Below are positions 23,065 to 31,657 of a stretch of 64,000 nt of DNA, one piece after another. How positions within the stretch are numbered: the stretch's first letter is position 1; each line of letters starts with the position of its first letter. Made by a program: the position numbers and the translations under genes. A model generated the notes under the pieces. It did not search any database. It was not told the DNA's origin and worked only from the letters and a program-made list of their open reading frames with translations. Source of the DNA: VYFG01 sp965213885. Its GTDB lineage: Bacteria; Pseudomonadota; Gammaproteobacteria; Arenicellales; Poriferihabitantaceae. Location of the stretch: the NCBI GenBank assembly GCA_965213885.1, contig OZ243919.1:3162001-3226000 (forward strand). Direction: 5' to 3'.

Positions 23065-24855
23065 ATGGTCGGGAGAATCCCATCGACATTCATCGACTCG
23101 CTGCTGGCACGGGTGGACATTGTCGCTGTCATCGACCGGCGCGTCCCGCTTACGCGCAAGGGGAATGAATACCAGGCGCGCTGCCCCTTCCACGAGGAGA
23201 AAACGCCCTCGTTCACCGTGAGTCCGTCCAAACAGTTCTATCACTGCTTCGGGTGCGGCGCCCACGGCACCCCCATCGGCTTTCTCATGGACTATGCCAA
23301 CCTTTCCTTCGTGGAGGCCGTGGAGGAACTGGCCGACGACCTCGGCATGGAGGTTCCCCGGGAGGGAGGCGGGGAGCCGCAGCCGCCGCCCGGAGAATCC
23401 CCGGGACAGCTGCTGGGGATCGTGGAGGAGGCGAGCGGCTGGTTCCAGCGGCAACTCCGCGAGCACGCCGACGCGGGGCAGGCCGCCCGCTATCTCGAAT
23501 CCCGGGGTCTGGACGAACGCACCCGCACGGCCTTCGGAATCGGCTTTGCGCCGGAAGGCTGGGACGGCCTGGTCACCGCGCTCGGCACCGACGATACCCG
23601 GCGCGGGCAACTCCTGAAGACGGGCCTGGTCGCGCGGCACCAGAAGGAGGGGGGAGGCGGGAGCGGCCGCATCTATGACCGTTTCCGCGGCCGCATCATC
23701 TTCCCCATCGAGGACCACCGCGGCAGGGTCGTGGCCTTCGGCGGGCGGGCCCTGGGGGACGGGGAGCCCAAGTACCTGAACTCCCCGGAAACGGCGCTGT
23801 TCCACAAGGGTGCGGAACTCTACGGGCTGCACCGGGCCCGCAGGGCCATCGGTCAGGCCGGACGGAGCGTGGTGGTGGAGGGCTACATGGATGTGATCAG
23901 CCTGGCCCAGTTCGGCGTCGATAACTCGGTCGCTACCCTGGGCACCGCGACCACCCGTGCCCATCTTACGCGCCTGTTCCGGCTGGCGCCGGAGATCGTG
24001 TTCTGCTTCGACGGGGACCGCGCCGGCCGTGACGCCGCCTGGAAGGCGCTGCAGGTGGCGATGCCCGAAATGCAGGATGGCCGCCAACTCGGGTTCCTGT
24101 TCCTGCCCGAGGGTGAGGATCCCGACACCGTCGTTCGCAGCGAGGGCGCGGAGGCGTTCAACCGGAGGGTGGAAGACGCCCAGCCCCTGGACCGGTTCGT
24201 GTTCGAGACGCTGACCGACCAGGTGGACATGGGCCGCATGGACGGCAAGGCAAGGCTGGTGAGCCTGGCGAGACCGCTCATCGGCTCGTTGCCGGAAAAT
24301 GCCCTTCGGCAACTGATGCTGGACCGGTTGACTTCCCTCACCGGGCTGCGCGCAGAACAGGCGGTGGGGTCTGCGGTTCCGGCCGGCCGGGTCCGGCCCG
24401 CAAGGCGGCCCGCCAAGGCGGCCGGGCGGCTGTCGCACATGGCCACGGCCATCAGCCTGCTGTTGCAGTACCCGGGTTCCGCCCGCGAGATCGACCGGCC
24501 GGAGATCGTCGAGGGCCTCCACCAGCAGGGGGCCGACCACCTGCGGCGGATCCTTGGCAGCATCCACGCGGACGATGGCATCACCACCGCACGGCTGGTG
24601 GAGGAGTTTCGCGACTCCGGGGTATACGAATACCTCGGGCAGCTCGCTTCCCACGACCACCAGGTTCCGGACAAGACGGTGCCCCGGGTCCTGAACGACA
24701 CGCTGGAGGGACTCAAGGAGATGCAGGACAAGGAGCGCCTCGAAGAACTTCTGCAAAAGGAGGAGCAGAGCGGGCTCGACCCCGGGGAAAAGCGGGAACT
24801 GCGTCTTCTCTATACCCTCCTTGCCGAGAGGAAGGCGCACCTGGAGGCCGACTGA
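23065..24855 (+). CDS. dnaG: DNA primase
   Basis: The 596-residue protein synthesises RNA primers at the replication fork. The CHC2 zinc motif is visible (CPFHEEKTPSF near residue 40, then FYHCFGCGAHG near 60). The catalytic core has YLNSPETALFHKG, and the Toprim segment VVEGYMDVISL lies near residue 271. The C-terminal part ends in a DnaB-binding-like helical region. It follows tsaD by 51 bases with no rpsU between them, and no rpoD follows, unlike the classical macromolecular synthesis operon. Confidence 0.95.
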   Translation: MVGRIPSTFIDSLLARVDIVAVIDRRVPLTRKGNEYQARCPFHEEKTPSFTVSPSKQFYHCFGCGAHGTPIGFLMDYANLSFVEAVEELADDLGMEVPREGGGEPQPPPGESPGQLLGIVEEASGWFQRQLREHADAGQAARYLESRGLDERTRTAFGIGFAPEGWDGLVTALGTDDTRRGQLLKTGLVARHQKEGGGGSGRIYDRFRGRIIFPIEDHRGRVVAFGGRALGDGEPKYLNSPETALFHKGAELYGLHRARRAIGQAGRSVVVEGYMDVISLAQFGVDNSVATLGTATTRAHLTRLFRLAPEIVFCFDGDRAGRDAAWKALQVAMPEMQDGRQLGFLFLPEGEDPDTVVRSEGAEAFNRRVEDAQPLDRFVFETLTDQVDMGRMDGKARLVSLARPLIGSLPENALRQLMLDRLTSLTGLRAEQAVGSAVPAGRVRPARRPAKAAGRLSHMATAISLLLQYPGSAREIDRPEIVEGLHQQGADHLRRILGSIHADDGITTARLVEEFRDSGVYEYLGQLASHDHQVPDKTVPRVLNDTLEGLKEMQDKERLEELLQKEEQSGLDPGEKRELRLLYTLLAERKAHLEAD

Positions 24856-24879
24856 CCGGGCGCGGCTCGCAGGGGCGGA

Positions 24880-25485
24880 TCAGGATCCCGTGGAAGTCAG
24901 CCGGACCCGGCTTTCCTCACCCCGCGCCAGCCGGCCGATGTTGCTCCGGTGGCGCCAGACGAGCAGGACGGCCATGGCCAGCGAGAGGATCACGAAGGCC
25001 CGGTCCGCATCCACGTACAGCAGGACCAGGGGCAGAGCGGCGGTGGCGATGAGGGCAGCCAGCGAGGAATAGCGGCTTGCCAGGATGACGGCCAGCCAGA
25101 TTCCGATCAGGATCAGGATGGCCTGCCAGGAGACAGCGGTACAGATGCCAGCTGCGGTGGCCACGCCCTTGCCGCCCCTGAAGCCGAAGAAGACCGGGTA
25201 GAGATGGCCCAGGAACGCCCCCAGGGCGGTGGCGGCAATGACTTCAGGCCGGGCCTCAAGGCCCATGGCGATCAGCACCGCAACCAGCCCCTTGGCAAAA
25301 TCCCCGGCCAGGGTGACGGCGGCGGCCTTCTTGCTTCCCAGGCGCAGCACATTGGTGGCCCCCGGGTTGTTGGAGCCTTCCAGGCGCGGGTCCGGCAGTC
25401 CCAGCAGGCGGCAGACGAAGACCGCGCTTGAAAGGGACCCGATCAGGTAGCCGGCAACGGGGAGAAGGACGTCAAGGAGCGGCAT
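24880..25485 (-). CDS. plsY: Acyl-phosphate glycerol-3-phosphate acyltransferase
   Basis: The 201-residue membrane protein has PlsY signatures: GYLIGSLSSAVFVCRLLGLPDPRLEGSNNPGATNVLR (key residues S-A, GSNNPGATN) near residues 12-45, GHLYPVFFGFRGGKGVATA near 93-110, and a third motif near the C-terminus. It acylates glycerol-3-phosphate with acyl-phosphate made by PlsX, the first step of phospholipid synthesis. It converges on dnaG (24-base gap) and is divergent from folB, as in many proteobacteria. Confidence 0.94.
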   Translation of the reverse strand: MPLLDVLLPVAGYLIGSLSSAVFVCRLLGLPDPRLEGSNNPGATNVLRLGSKKAAAVTLAGDFAKGLVAVLIAMGLEARPEVIAATALGAFLGHLYPVFFGFRGGKGVATAAGICTAVSWQAILILIGIWLAVILASRYSSLAALIATAALPLVLLYVDADRAFVILSLAMAVLLVWRHRSNIGRLARGEESRVRLTSTGS

Positions 25486-25576
25486 GGATTCGAGATTGCT
25501 GCTTTGGTTCCGCCTTTCGCAATTCGGGGGCGGGGTGGATACAATCGGCCGTGTTCAAACCCGCCGTCAGCTTAGC

Positions 25577-25933
25577 ATGGATATCATTTTCCTACACGAT
25601 CTCCGGGTGGACTGCGTCATCGGGGTCTGGGACTGGGAGAGAAAGATCCGCCAGACCGTCGTGGTCGACCTCGACATGGCCTTCGACGTCCGCAAGGCGG
25701 CCGCCAGCGACGACCTGGCGAATACGCTGAGCTACAAGGAGGTGTCCAAGCGTGTTACCGGCTTCATCGAGGCGTCCGGTTTCCGGCTGGTGGAGCGGAT
25801 GGCGGAAGAGGTGGCTGCGATCCTTCTGGACGAGTTCGCGGTTTCCTGGTGCCGCGTCCGGATCAACAAGCCCGGCGCAGTGCGGGGCGCCGGCGACGTG
25901 GGCGTCATCATCGAACGGGGCGCTCGGCCATGA
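25577..25933 (+). CDS. folB: Dihydroneopterin aldolase
   Basis: The 118-residue product starts MDIIFLHDLRVDCVIGVWDWER, the typical FolB opening, and contains NTLSYKEVSKRV near residue 53 and the LVERMAEEVA helix with the active-site glutamate near residue 73. It splits dihydroneopterin to 6-hydroxymethyl-dihydropterin in folate synthesis. ATG 25577 is chosen because it fits the family N-terminus. The stop overlaps the start of folK (ATGA), so the two successive pathway enzymes are co-translated. Confidence 0.93.
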   Translation: MDIIFLHDLRVDCVIGVWDWERKIRQTVVVDLDMAFDVRKAAASDDLANTLSYKEVSKRVTGFIEASGFRLVERMAEEVAAILLDEFAVSWCRVRINKPGAVRGAGDVGVIIERGARP

Positions 25934-26451
25934 CCCTGGTTGTGCTCAGCCTCGGCAGCAATATCAACCGTGAGAAACACATCGGCTATGCGATCCGGGA
26001 AATCCGGGGCCGCTACGGCGACATCGAGGTCTCCCCCGTCTATGAGACCTCGGCGGTGGGATTCGACGGGCCGCCGTTCTATAACCTGGTGGTGGGATTC
26101 GAGTCCCGCGAGCCGCTGCCCGGCATCATCAGCGCCATCCGGGAGATGGAGTCCGGCGCTGGCCGCGTGCGCGGTCCGAAGACGTTCGACAGCCGCGTCC
26201 TCGACATCGACGTGATCCTGTACGGCAGCGAGAACTGGCGGGACCGGGGAATCAACGTTCCCAGGCACGAGATCGAACGCTACGCATATGTGCTCAAGCC
26301 CCTCGTGGACCTGTTTCCCGACATGATCCATCCGGTGCTGGGGATTCCCGTCAGGGAGATGTGGGACCGGTTCGAGCCCAGGGGGCAGACGCTGTTCCTG
26401 GCGCGTTATCCGCTCGAGGAGGGGGTGGACGGCACCTCCCGGCAGGCATAG
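25930..26451 (+). CDS. folK: 2-amino-4-hydroxy-6-hydroxymethyldihydropteridine diphosphokinase
   Basis: The 173-residue protein opens with LVVLSLGSNINREKHI and has VSPVYETSAVGFDGPPFYN near residue 36, then RGPKTFDSRVLDIDVILYG near 80-98, the HPPK signature with its metal-binding aspartates. It adds pyrophosphate to the product of FolB. ATG 25930 overlaps the folB stop. The C-terminal part is slightly longer than minimal HPPKs. It converges with the aminotransferase gene with a six-base gap. Confidence 0.93.
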   Translation: MTLVVLSLGSNINREKHIGYAIREIRGRYGDIEVSPVYETSAVGFDGPPFYNLVVGFESREPLPGIISAIREMESGAGRVRGPKTFDSRVLDIDVILYGSENWRDRGINVPRHEIERYAYVLKPLVDLFPDMIHPVLGIPVREMWDRFEPRGQTLFLARYPLEEGVDGTSRQA

Positions 26452-26457
26452 GAGGAT

Positions 26458-27615
26458 CTAGGCGAGCGCCGCCATTGCCGCCTCGACCCCGCCGGCGGCG
26501 TGAGGGACGCCTGCGATCCTGAGGCCCATCTCGACCCCGCTCAGGGTGCCCATCAGCATGAGTTCGTTGAAGTCCCCGAGGTGTCCGATGCGGAACACCC
26601 TGCCGGCCAGTTTCGACAGCCCGCTGCCGAGCGACATGTTGTAGCGTTCGAGCACCACCTGCCGGAAGGCGTCGGCGTCGACTCCCGGGGGCATCAGCAC
26701 CGCGGTCAGGGTGCTGGAGAAATCGTGCGGCTCCTTGCAGAGAATTCCAAGGCCCCACGCTTCCACCGCGCAGCGGGTGGCGGCGGCGAGCCGGTCATGG
26801 CGTGCGAACACATCCTCAAGGCCTTCCTCGTTCAGCATGTCGATGGCCTCGGCAAGCCCGTACAGCATATTGGTTGCCGGGGTGTAGGGAAAGAACCCGC
26901 TCTCGTTCGGTCCCGACATGGCGTCCCAGTCCCAGTACGCCCGGGATGTCGTGGCCGAGGCCGCCGCGGCGAGGGCCCTGTCGCTGATGGCATTGAAGGA
27001 CAGCCCCGGCGGCAGCATCAGCCCTTTCTGGCTGCCGGCCACGGTGACATCCACCCCCCATTCATCGTGGCGATAGTCCATGGAGGCCAGGGAGGAAATG
27101 GTGTCGACCAGCAACAGGGCAGGGTGCCCGCAGGCGTCCATGGCGCCCCGCACCTCGTCGATGCGGCTCATGCAGCCGGTGGAGGTTTCGTTGTGCACCA
27201 CGCAGACCGCCCGGATCGATCCGTCCCGGTCCCGCCTGAGGCGCTCCTCGATGGCATCGGGATCGGCGCCATGGCGCCAGTCTCCGGGAATGAACTCGGG
27301 CACGAAGCCGAGACGCACGGCCAGATCCTTCCACAGGGTGGCGAAGTGGCCGGTTTCGACCATCAGCACCCGGTCCCCCGGGGACAGGGTATTGACCAGC
27401 GCGGCCTCCCAGGCGCCGGTGCCGGAGGATGGGTAGATCACCACCCGGCCGGTGGTCCGGAAGATCGCCTGCATCCCCGTCAGGACCCGGCGACCCAGCG
27501 CGGCGAAGCGCGGACCGCGATGGTCCATGGTGGGTTGGTCCATGGCCCGGAGAATGCGGTCCGGGACGTTGGTCGGTCCCGGAATCTGGAGAAAGTGGCG
27601 GCCGGTGTGATGCAT
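26458..27615 (-). CDS. sgaA: Serine-glyoxylate (alanine-glyoxylate type) aminotransferase
   Basis: The 385-residue protein is a class V PLP aminotransferase. It begins HFLQIPGPTNVPDRILRAMDQPTMDHRGP, has the cofactor segment SSGTGAWEAAL near residue 66, and carries the lysine in VTVAGSQKGLMLPPG near 192. It matches serine-glyoxylate aminotransferases, which form hydroxypyruvate and glycine. It may equally use alanine as donor. ATG 27615 fits the family start, although the open frame extends further upstream through the msrA region. A glyoxylate/hydroxypyruvate reductase remnant lies at 35862-36002. Confidence 0.88.
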   Translation of the reverse strand: MHHTGRHFLQIPGPTNVPDRILRAMDQPTMDHRGPRFAALGRRVLTGMQAIFRTTGRVVIYPSSGTGAWEAALVNTLSPGDRVLMVETGHFATLWKDLAVRLGFVPEFIPGDWRHGADPDAIEERLRRDRDGSIRAVCVVHNETSTGCMSRIDEVRGAMDACGHPALLLVDTISSLASMDYRHDEWGVDVTVAGSQKGLMLPPGLSFNAISDRALAAAASATTSRAYWDWDAMSGPNESGFFPYTPATNMLYGLAEAIDMLNEEGLEDVFARHDRLAAATRCAVEAWGLGILCKEPHDFSSTLTAVLMPPGVDADAFRQVVLERYNMSLGSGLSKLAGRVFRIGHLGDFNELMLMGTLSGVEMGLRIAGVPHAAGGVEAAMAALA

Positions 27616-27703
27616 GGTTCCGAAACCCGGAGCAGGAGCGGGAATGGAGGTTATGGACGGTGATGCCGGGCAATCCGGCCCGTCAGGGATGGCCGCCGCC
27701 CGA

Positions 27704-28333
27704 CTACCCGCACGCGACGCCGGTGCCGTCCAGTCCGCAGTAGCCCCAGGGGTTCTTGGAGAGATACTGCTGGTGGTCTTCCTCGGCGTAGTAGAACGGT
27801 CCCGCCGCCGCGATTTCCGTGGTGATGGCGGGATATCCCGCATCGGCGAGCCTTTCCTGGTAGCGCCGCTTCGACTGCTCCGCCAGGCGCAACTGCCCGT
27901 CGGTGCGGGTGTAGACCGCCGAGCGATACTGGGTGCCGTGGTCGTTGCCCTGGCGCATGCCCTGGGTAGGGTCATGGCATTCCCAGAACATGCGGAGCAG
28001 GTCGTCGTAGGAAACCCTGCGGGGGTCGTAGACCACGAGGACGGCCTCGGTGTGGCCGGTGCGTCCGCTGCAGACTTCGTGGTACGTGGGATTGGGCGTA
28101 TAGCCCCCGGCATACCCCACCGCCGTGGTATAGACGCCGTCTAGCGCCCAGAACTTGCGTTCGGCGCCCCAGAAGCAGCCCATGCCGAACACCGCGGTCT
28201 CCAGCCCCTCGGGGAACGGGGGCCGTAGCGGGTTGCCGTTGACATAGTGGCGGTTGCCGAGGGGCATCTCCTCGCCGCGTCCGGGCAGGGCCCGGTCCGG
28301 CGAGGGCATTGCGGCCTTGTGGCTGAACAGCAT
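27704..28333 (-). CDS. msrA: Peptide-methionine (S)-S-oxide reductase
   Basis: The 209-residue product has the catalytic motif FGMGCFWGAERKFW near residue 50, GYAGGYTPNPTYHEVCSGRTGHTEAV near 74-99, and HDPTQGMRQGNDHGTQYRS. A resolving cysteine lies in the C-terminal YCGLDGTGVACG. It repairs oxidised methionine using thioredoxin. The N-terminal 45 residues extend beyond the core domain, as in longer MsrA proteins. It is separated from the PuuD-like gene by 118 bases. Confidence 0.94.
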   Translation of the reverse strand: MLFSHKAAMPSPDRALPGRGEEMPLGNRHYVNGNPLRPPFPEGLETAVFGMGCFWGAERKFWALDGVYTTAVGYAGGYTPNPTYHEVCSGRTGHTEAVLVVYDPRRVSYDDLLRMFWECHDPTQGMRQGNDHGTQYRSAVYTRTDGQLRLAEQSKRRYQERLADAGYPAITTEIAAAGPFYYAEEDHQQYLSKNPWGYCGLDGTGVACG

Positions 28334-28451
28334 CTTGAGGTTACCTGTCGGGAGGTTGTCCGGTGGTCATGCGCCCGCCGTCAGGGCGTCTGGCAGTGCG
28401 GCGGTGTCGCCCGCCGCACCGGAAGCGCCTTCAGGCGGTTGGGCCGCGGCC

Positions 28452-28946
28452 TCAGAAGGGCAGGCCGTGGCCGTGCCCGACCATGCACATCAGCATGGGA
28501 ATGGACAGCAGCGTGTTGGTCCGTGAGGCCAGCAGCGCAACGTTCTTCGCATTGGCCACCTCCTCGCCCGAAGCGGAGACGATGCCGAGCACCTTTTTCT
28601 GGTTGGGCCAGATCAGGACCCAGACATTGAACAGCATGATGGTTCCAAGCCAGGCGCCGACCCCGATCACCGTGACCCCGGCGGTGGCGAAGAAATGCTC
28701 CATGAAGCCACCGACATAGGTCAGGGCCCATGCACCGGTGAGCCAGGTTGCCACGGCGCCCCAACGGAACCAGAACAGCGCCCTTGGGGCGACGTACTTG
28801 GAAATACCCGCGCCGCCCGGACCGCCGGAGTCCGCCGCCGCGTCGGCAAGTGCGGGCACCTGGACGAAGTTGAAGTAGTAGAGCAGGCCGATCCAGATGA
28901 CGCCGGCAAAGACATGCAGCCAGACGGCCAGGGCAAAGAAATTCAT
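28452..28946 (-). CDS. PuuD-like (urate hydroxylase N-terminal domain) membrane protein
   Basis: The 164-residue protein has four membrane helices and opens MNFFALAVWLHVFAGVIWIGLLYYFNFVQVPAL. It contains APRALFWFRWGAVATWLTG near residue 53 and MLFNVWVLIWPNQKKVLG near 104. This is the Urate_ox_N family, the membrane part of PuuD. Stand-alone copies without the cytochrome c domain are common and have no proven role. Histidines in helix 1 and near the C-terminus (VGHGHG) could ligand heme. That is inference. Confidence 0.75.
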   Translation of the reverse strand: MNFFALAVWLHVFAGVIWIGLLYYFNFVQVPALADAAADSGGPGGAGISKYVAPRALFWFRWGAVATWLTGAWALTYVGGFMEHFFATAGVTVIGVGAWLGTIMLFNVWVLIWPNQKKVLGIVSASGEEVANAKNVALLASRTNTLLSIPMLMCMVGHGHGLPF

Positions 28947-29009
28947 GGCGGTTATCCTCTAAGCTTTTGGGTTTTGTTAATGGATGATGATCGTCGCGTC
29001 AAAGGGGCG

Positions 29010-29087
29010 TCACAGGATGATCGCGATGATGACGGCGAGTACGAAGCCGGAGATGATGGTGCCGGAAACACTGCGTAACGGGTTCAT
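29010..29087 (-). CDS. Possible 25-residue single-pass membrane peptide
   Basis: The minus-strand frame encodes MNPLRSVSGTIISGFVLAVI followed by IAIIL, a short polar start and one hydrophobic helix. AGGAGA lies about ten bases upstream of the ATG. It precedes the PuuD-like gene by 63 bases on the same strand and could be a small partner of that membrane protein. It is too short for family assignment and could be chance. Confidence 0.35.
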   Translation of the reverse strand: MNPLRSVSGTIISGFVLAVIIAIIL

Positions 29088-29285
29088 GGGTCTGGGGTTC
29101 TCCTGTCGGTGAATGGGCCGGTGGGTGGCAGGGTACGGCCACGGAATTCCGCAACCATTTAGGAGAGGATAAGTCCGGTGCCGGGATATTTCAACAAGGA
29201 CGGTCTCAGTAACCCTGGGCCAAGTCTACCGAGCAGTCAAAAAGGGCTGAATAATGCAAATGCTGCCCTGTACACTGACTTTATC

Positions 29286-29720
29286 ATGGCACAGTCCCGG
29301 ATCAGTCGCACCCTTCGCGACGATGCGGCCCGTTCCCGGATCATCGCGGTCCTGTCCCAGGAGCAGTTCGCGAGCCGGCGGTCTTTCGCCCGGCGGATCT
29401 GTGTAATGGGGTTTTCGTTTCTCGACGCCCGCGGCCGTCTGCAGCTTGTGGGCTGCATGAAAGCCCCGGCGACGCTGGCTGAGGCGTCTTCGGACATGGT
29501 CCTGCCGGCGCCACAGGCCGCGGTGGAGGACAGGCCGTGTCAGCTGGCTGCCGCGGTTCCCGAACCGGTGGACGTTCCAGGACACCCGGCCCGGACCCGG
29601 GATCTCGCGGTTATGGTGGTGATGCAGCGTTCCGAACGTGAGGTGTGGAACACGCTGATGGCGCACGAGCATCCGCACAGCATGACGACATTTTCCGGGT
29701 GTCAGGTGCGTTACTTATAG
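29286..29720 (+). pseudogene. N-terminal fragment of a DUF4338 (DruA-like) protein
   Basis: The 144-residue frame begins MAQSRISRTLRDDAARSRII, continues RRSFARRICVMGFSFLDARGRLQ and MKAPATLAEA, then EPVDVPGHPARTRDL, and ends VWNTLMAHEHPHSMTTFSGCQVRYL at a stop. DUF4338 proteins share the RR..LAR..C....W.d..GrLr...c and LM..EHp.G.g.l.G.qlRYL segments but continue for about 150 further residues. The gene is therefore cut after the RYL motif. Related debris occurs at 54335-54541. The DUF name is from memory of the motif, not a search. Confidence 0.6.
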
Positions 29721-29826
29721 TGAACTTGCCTATTCCCGGGTGCCGGCATCCCCTTCATGAGCCGCCCTCATCCATACCCCGGCAAGCCGTCCAAAGTCGC
29801 TGCCGGCATCCCGAAATGTGTTGCTG

Positions 29827-31224
29827 TTAATCCCGCGCACCTCCAAACGACCCGATCATATCCGTCCGCTTGATCGTGCCTCCCATTGCGTGGTGATCCT
29901 CCCCAAAGAAATGCCCGGTAATGAAGTCGCCCGATTCACCCCATTCATGGTGGTTCGTGAAATAATTTCCGAAGATGTTCACCTCATAGTCCATGTTCCG
30001 CGTGGAAAACCAGCGATCCGCACTTTGATCATCATATCGGTTCAGGTAGTGGATGTTTCTGAACTGAAGATCATGCAGACTGTCCGGTCCATGCCGCCGC
30101 AAATTGCTCATGTCTACCGTCATGGATACGTCGCCCCTCAGGGCTGACGGTCCGGAAAATCCGACCATGCCCCCTTCCCAGGTGGCACGACCCCGAATCC
30201 CATAGTTTTCTGCCAGGGCCTCACTCGGGGCCTCCCCCCGCGCCCAAGGCTGCGGCAGGCCATTGAACAGCGACACGCCGAAACGATAGCTTTCGTCCCT
30301 GGCTATTCCCATCATGTGGTGCGCCGTATCCGACCACTCCCCCCAATCGTTGTAAATGGCCGTCTTCTGGCTCATGTAAAGGATTTGCAGGATTTCCCGA
30401 TCGATCCGGTGGATGACGAAACCCGGGTTAGGGAAAAAGTCGCCGGTCTCCCCCATGATGGAATCCGGAAACTCAATTGAATCCACGTGACCGTAGATTC
30501 CCAGGGCGTGGAGGTATTCATGCACCAGCACCTCCGTGTTCCGGGTCAGATCTTCAGGGCCCATATCGTCCGGGATCAGAATATGCGCCGAATGTGCCCA
30601 GTTGCCCGAGCTCCACTTTCTGGCGCAGGCTACGGCTCCCTGTCCGCATGTAGCCCCGATCCCGGACGGTCGGGTCAGCTCGATGAATATATCACCCTCC
30701 TGCTTTCGTGGACGCTCATCCAGGGTTCCCCCAAGTTCTACCTGGAACTCCGGTGGCAATGCATCGTTGATGAGCGTCCATGTCTGCCAGAATGCCCAGA
30801 GACTTTGCGAATCATCAATCAATCGCCGATCTACCCACACTGTCGGTGGCACCCGGAATGGCCGCAACGCGGAATCCGAAAAGGCGGCGGATACAGTGCC
30901 GTCCTCCGTGATCAGGTCCTCGGCGTAATTCTCCAGTCGGTGCACACCGACACCATCTCGGGATGCACCCCCGTAGTAGGTGATTCCGTGAGAATCCGTA
31001 CCGTGAGACCGCAGCTCTTCCCGGGGTTCCACGTCACTGCCAATAATGACCTCGTCGTCATAGGGAAAGAAATGCGAAGGCGACCGGTGCGGCGCATACC
31101 GGAACGTACCGGCGGACTTTGAATAATCCGATACCACCGGCTCCGGCTGATGAATCGGGCCGCCGCCACCGCAGCCGGTAAGGGCGATTACCAGAAGGGT
31201 CGGAAAAATAATCTTGGTGTTCAT
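29827..31224 (-). CDS. Surface lipoprotein with a zinc-metalloprotease motif and a TbpB-like C-terminal barrel
   Basis: Counting from ATG 31224 (465 residues), the product has a lipoprotein signal peptide ending LTGCGGGG, then a domain with VHEYLHALGIYGH near residue 240. That is an HExxHxxGxxxH zinc-protease signature. The C-terminal third is beta-rich, with ATWEGGMVGF, GDVSMTVDMSN and an ending GGTIKRTDMIGSFGGARD. This is the pattern of TbpB/Slam-type lipoprotein barrels, whose last strand ends G.FGa.r. An upstream in-frame start at 31338 lacks a signal peptide. It probably cleaves proteins at the cell surface. It is divergent from the recombinase locus. Confidence 0.7.
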   Translation of the reverse strand: MNTKIIFPTLLVIALTGCGGGGPIHQPEPVVSDYSKSAGTFRYAPHRSPSHFFPYDDEVIIGSDVEPREELRSHGTDSHGITYYGGASRDGVGVHRLENYAEDLITEDGTVSAAFSDSALRPFRVPPTVWVDRRLIDDSQSLWAFWQTWTLINDALPPEFQVELGGTLDERPRKQEGDIFIELTRPSGIGATCGQGAVACARKWSSGNWAHSAHILIPDDMGPEDLTRNTEVLVHEYLHALGIYGHVDSIEFPDSIMGETGDFFPNPGFVIHRIDREILQILYMSQKTAIYNDWGEWSDTAHHMMGIARDESYRFGVSLFNGLPQPWARGEAPSEALAENYGIRGRATWEGGMVGFSGPSALRGDVSMTVDMSNLRRHGPDSLHDLQFRNIHYLNRYDDQSADRWFSTRNMDYEVNIFGNYFTNHHEWGESGDFITGHFFGEDHHAMGGTIKRTDMIGSFGGARD

Positions 31225-31587
31225 GGGTAGGAATCGGCGATTGTGATTGGCAACCCGGGCGGTTGATGCCGGGCCGGTCACCAAAACAATCAAAGTGCAG
31301 ATGCCTATAGATTCCCGCATATACACCGAGCCGGGCATGATCTAGCGCAGTCCGCTCAAGAGAATTTTATTCTACGCTGGGCCCGACAGGAGACGCTTTC
31401 GTATTTTGGTGCGGAGTGGACTATATCCAACATTCGCAACCGGTTTCAAGCGATCGGAGAAGACCGAAATCCGGTCTCGGAGAATTGTGACAACCGCCGG
31501 AAAGGGGAAGGGGAGAAAAGGTGAGCCGGCAGGAAGAAAAGAAAATAGTGCTGTAAATCAGCAGGTTGAGGTTTCGCTGCCCGGTAT

Positions 31588-31621
31588 TTTGTGCGCGATA
31601 AATGTATGTATCGCGCACAAA
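31588..31621. repeat. Lox-like inverted repeat, site 1 (13-8-13)
   Basis: Left arm TTTGTGCGCGATA (31588-31600), spacer AATGTATG (31601-31608) and right arm TATCGCGCACAAA (31609-31621) form a perfect 13-bp inverted repeat with an 8-base spacer. This is the same geometry as tyrosine-recombinase core sites such as loxP. It lies 36 bases before the ATG of a tyrosine recombinase. As RNA it would also form a strong hairpin in the leader, so a regulatory hairpin or operator is the alternative. Confidence 0.7.
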
Positions 31622-31657
31622 CTCCCCCGCTCCTTCAAATCCAGGGGAGAAACACCC

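Noticed and set aside
23047..24840. 597-codon minus-strand frame opposite dnaG
   Set aside because: Shadow frame of a high-GC gene; dnaG motifs are complete on the other strand.
26458..28113. Extended N-terminus (551 codons) for the serine-glyoxylate aminotransferase
   Set aside because: The extra part is a shadow of msrA on the same strand in another frame; the family N-terminus starts at 27615.
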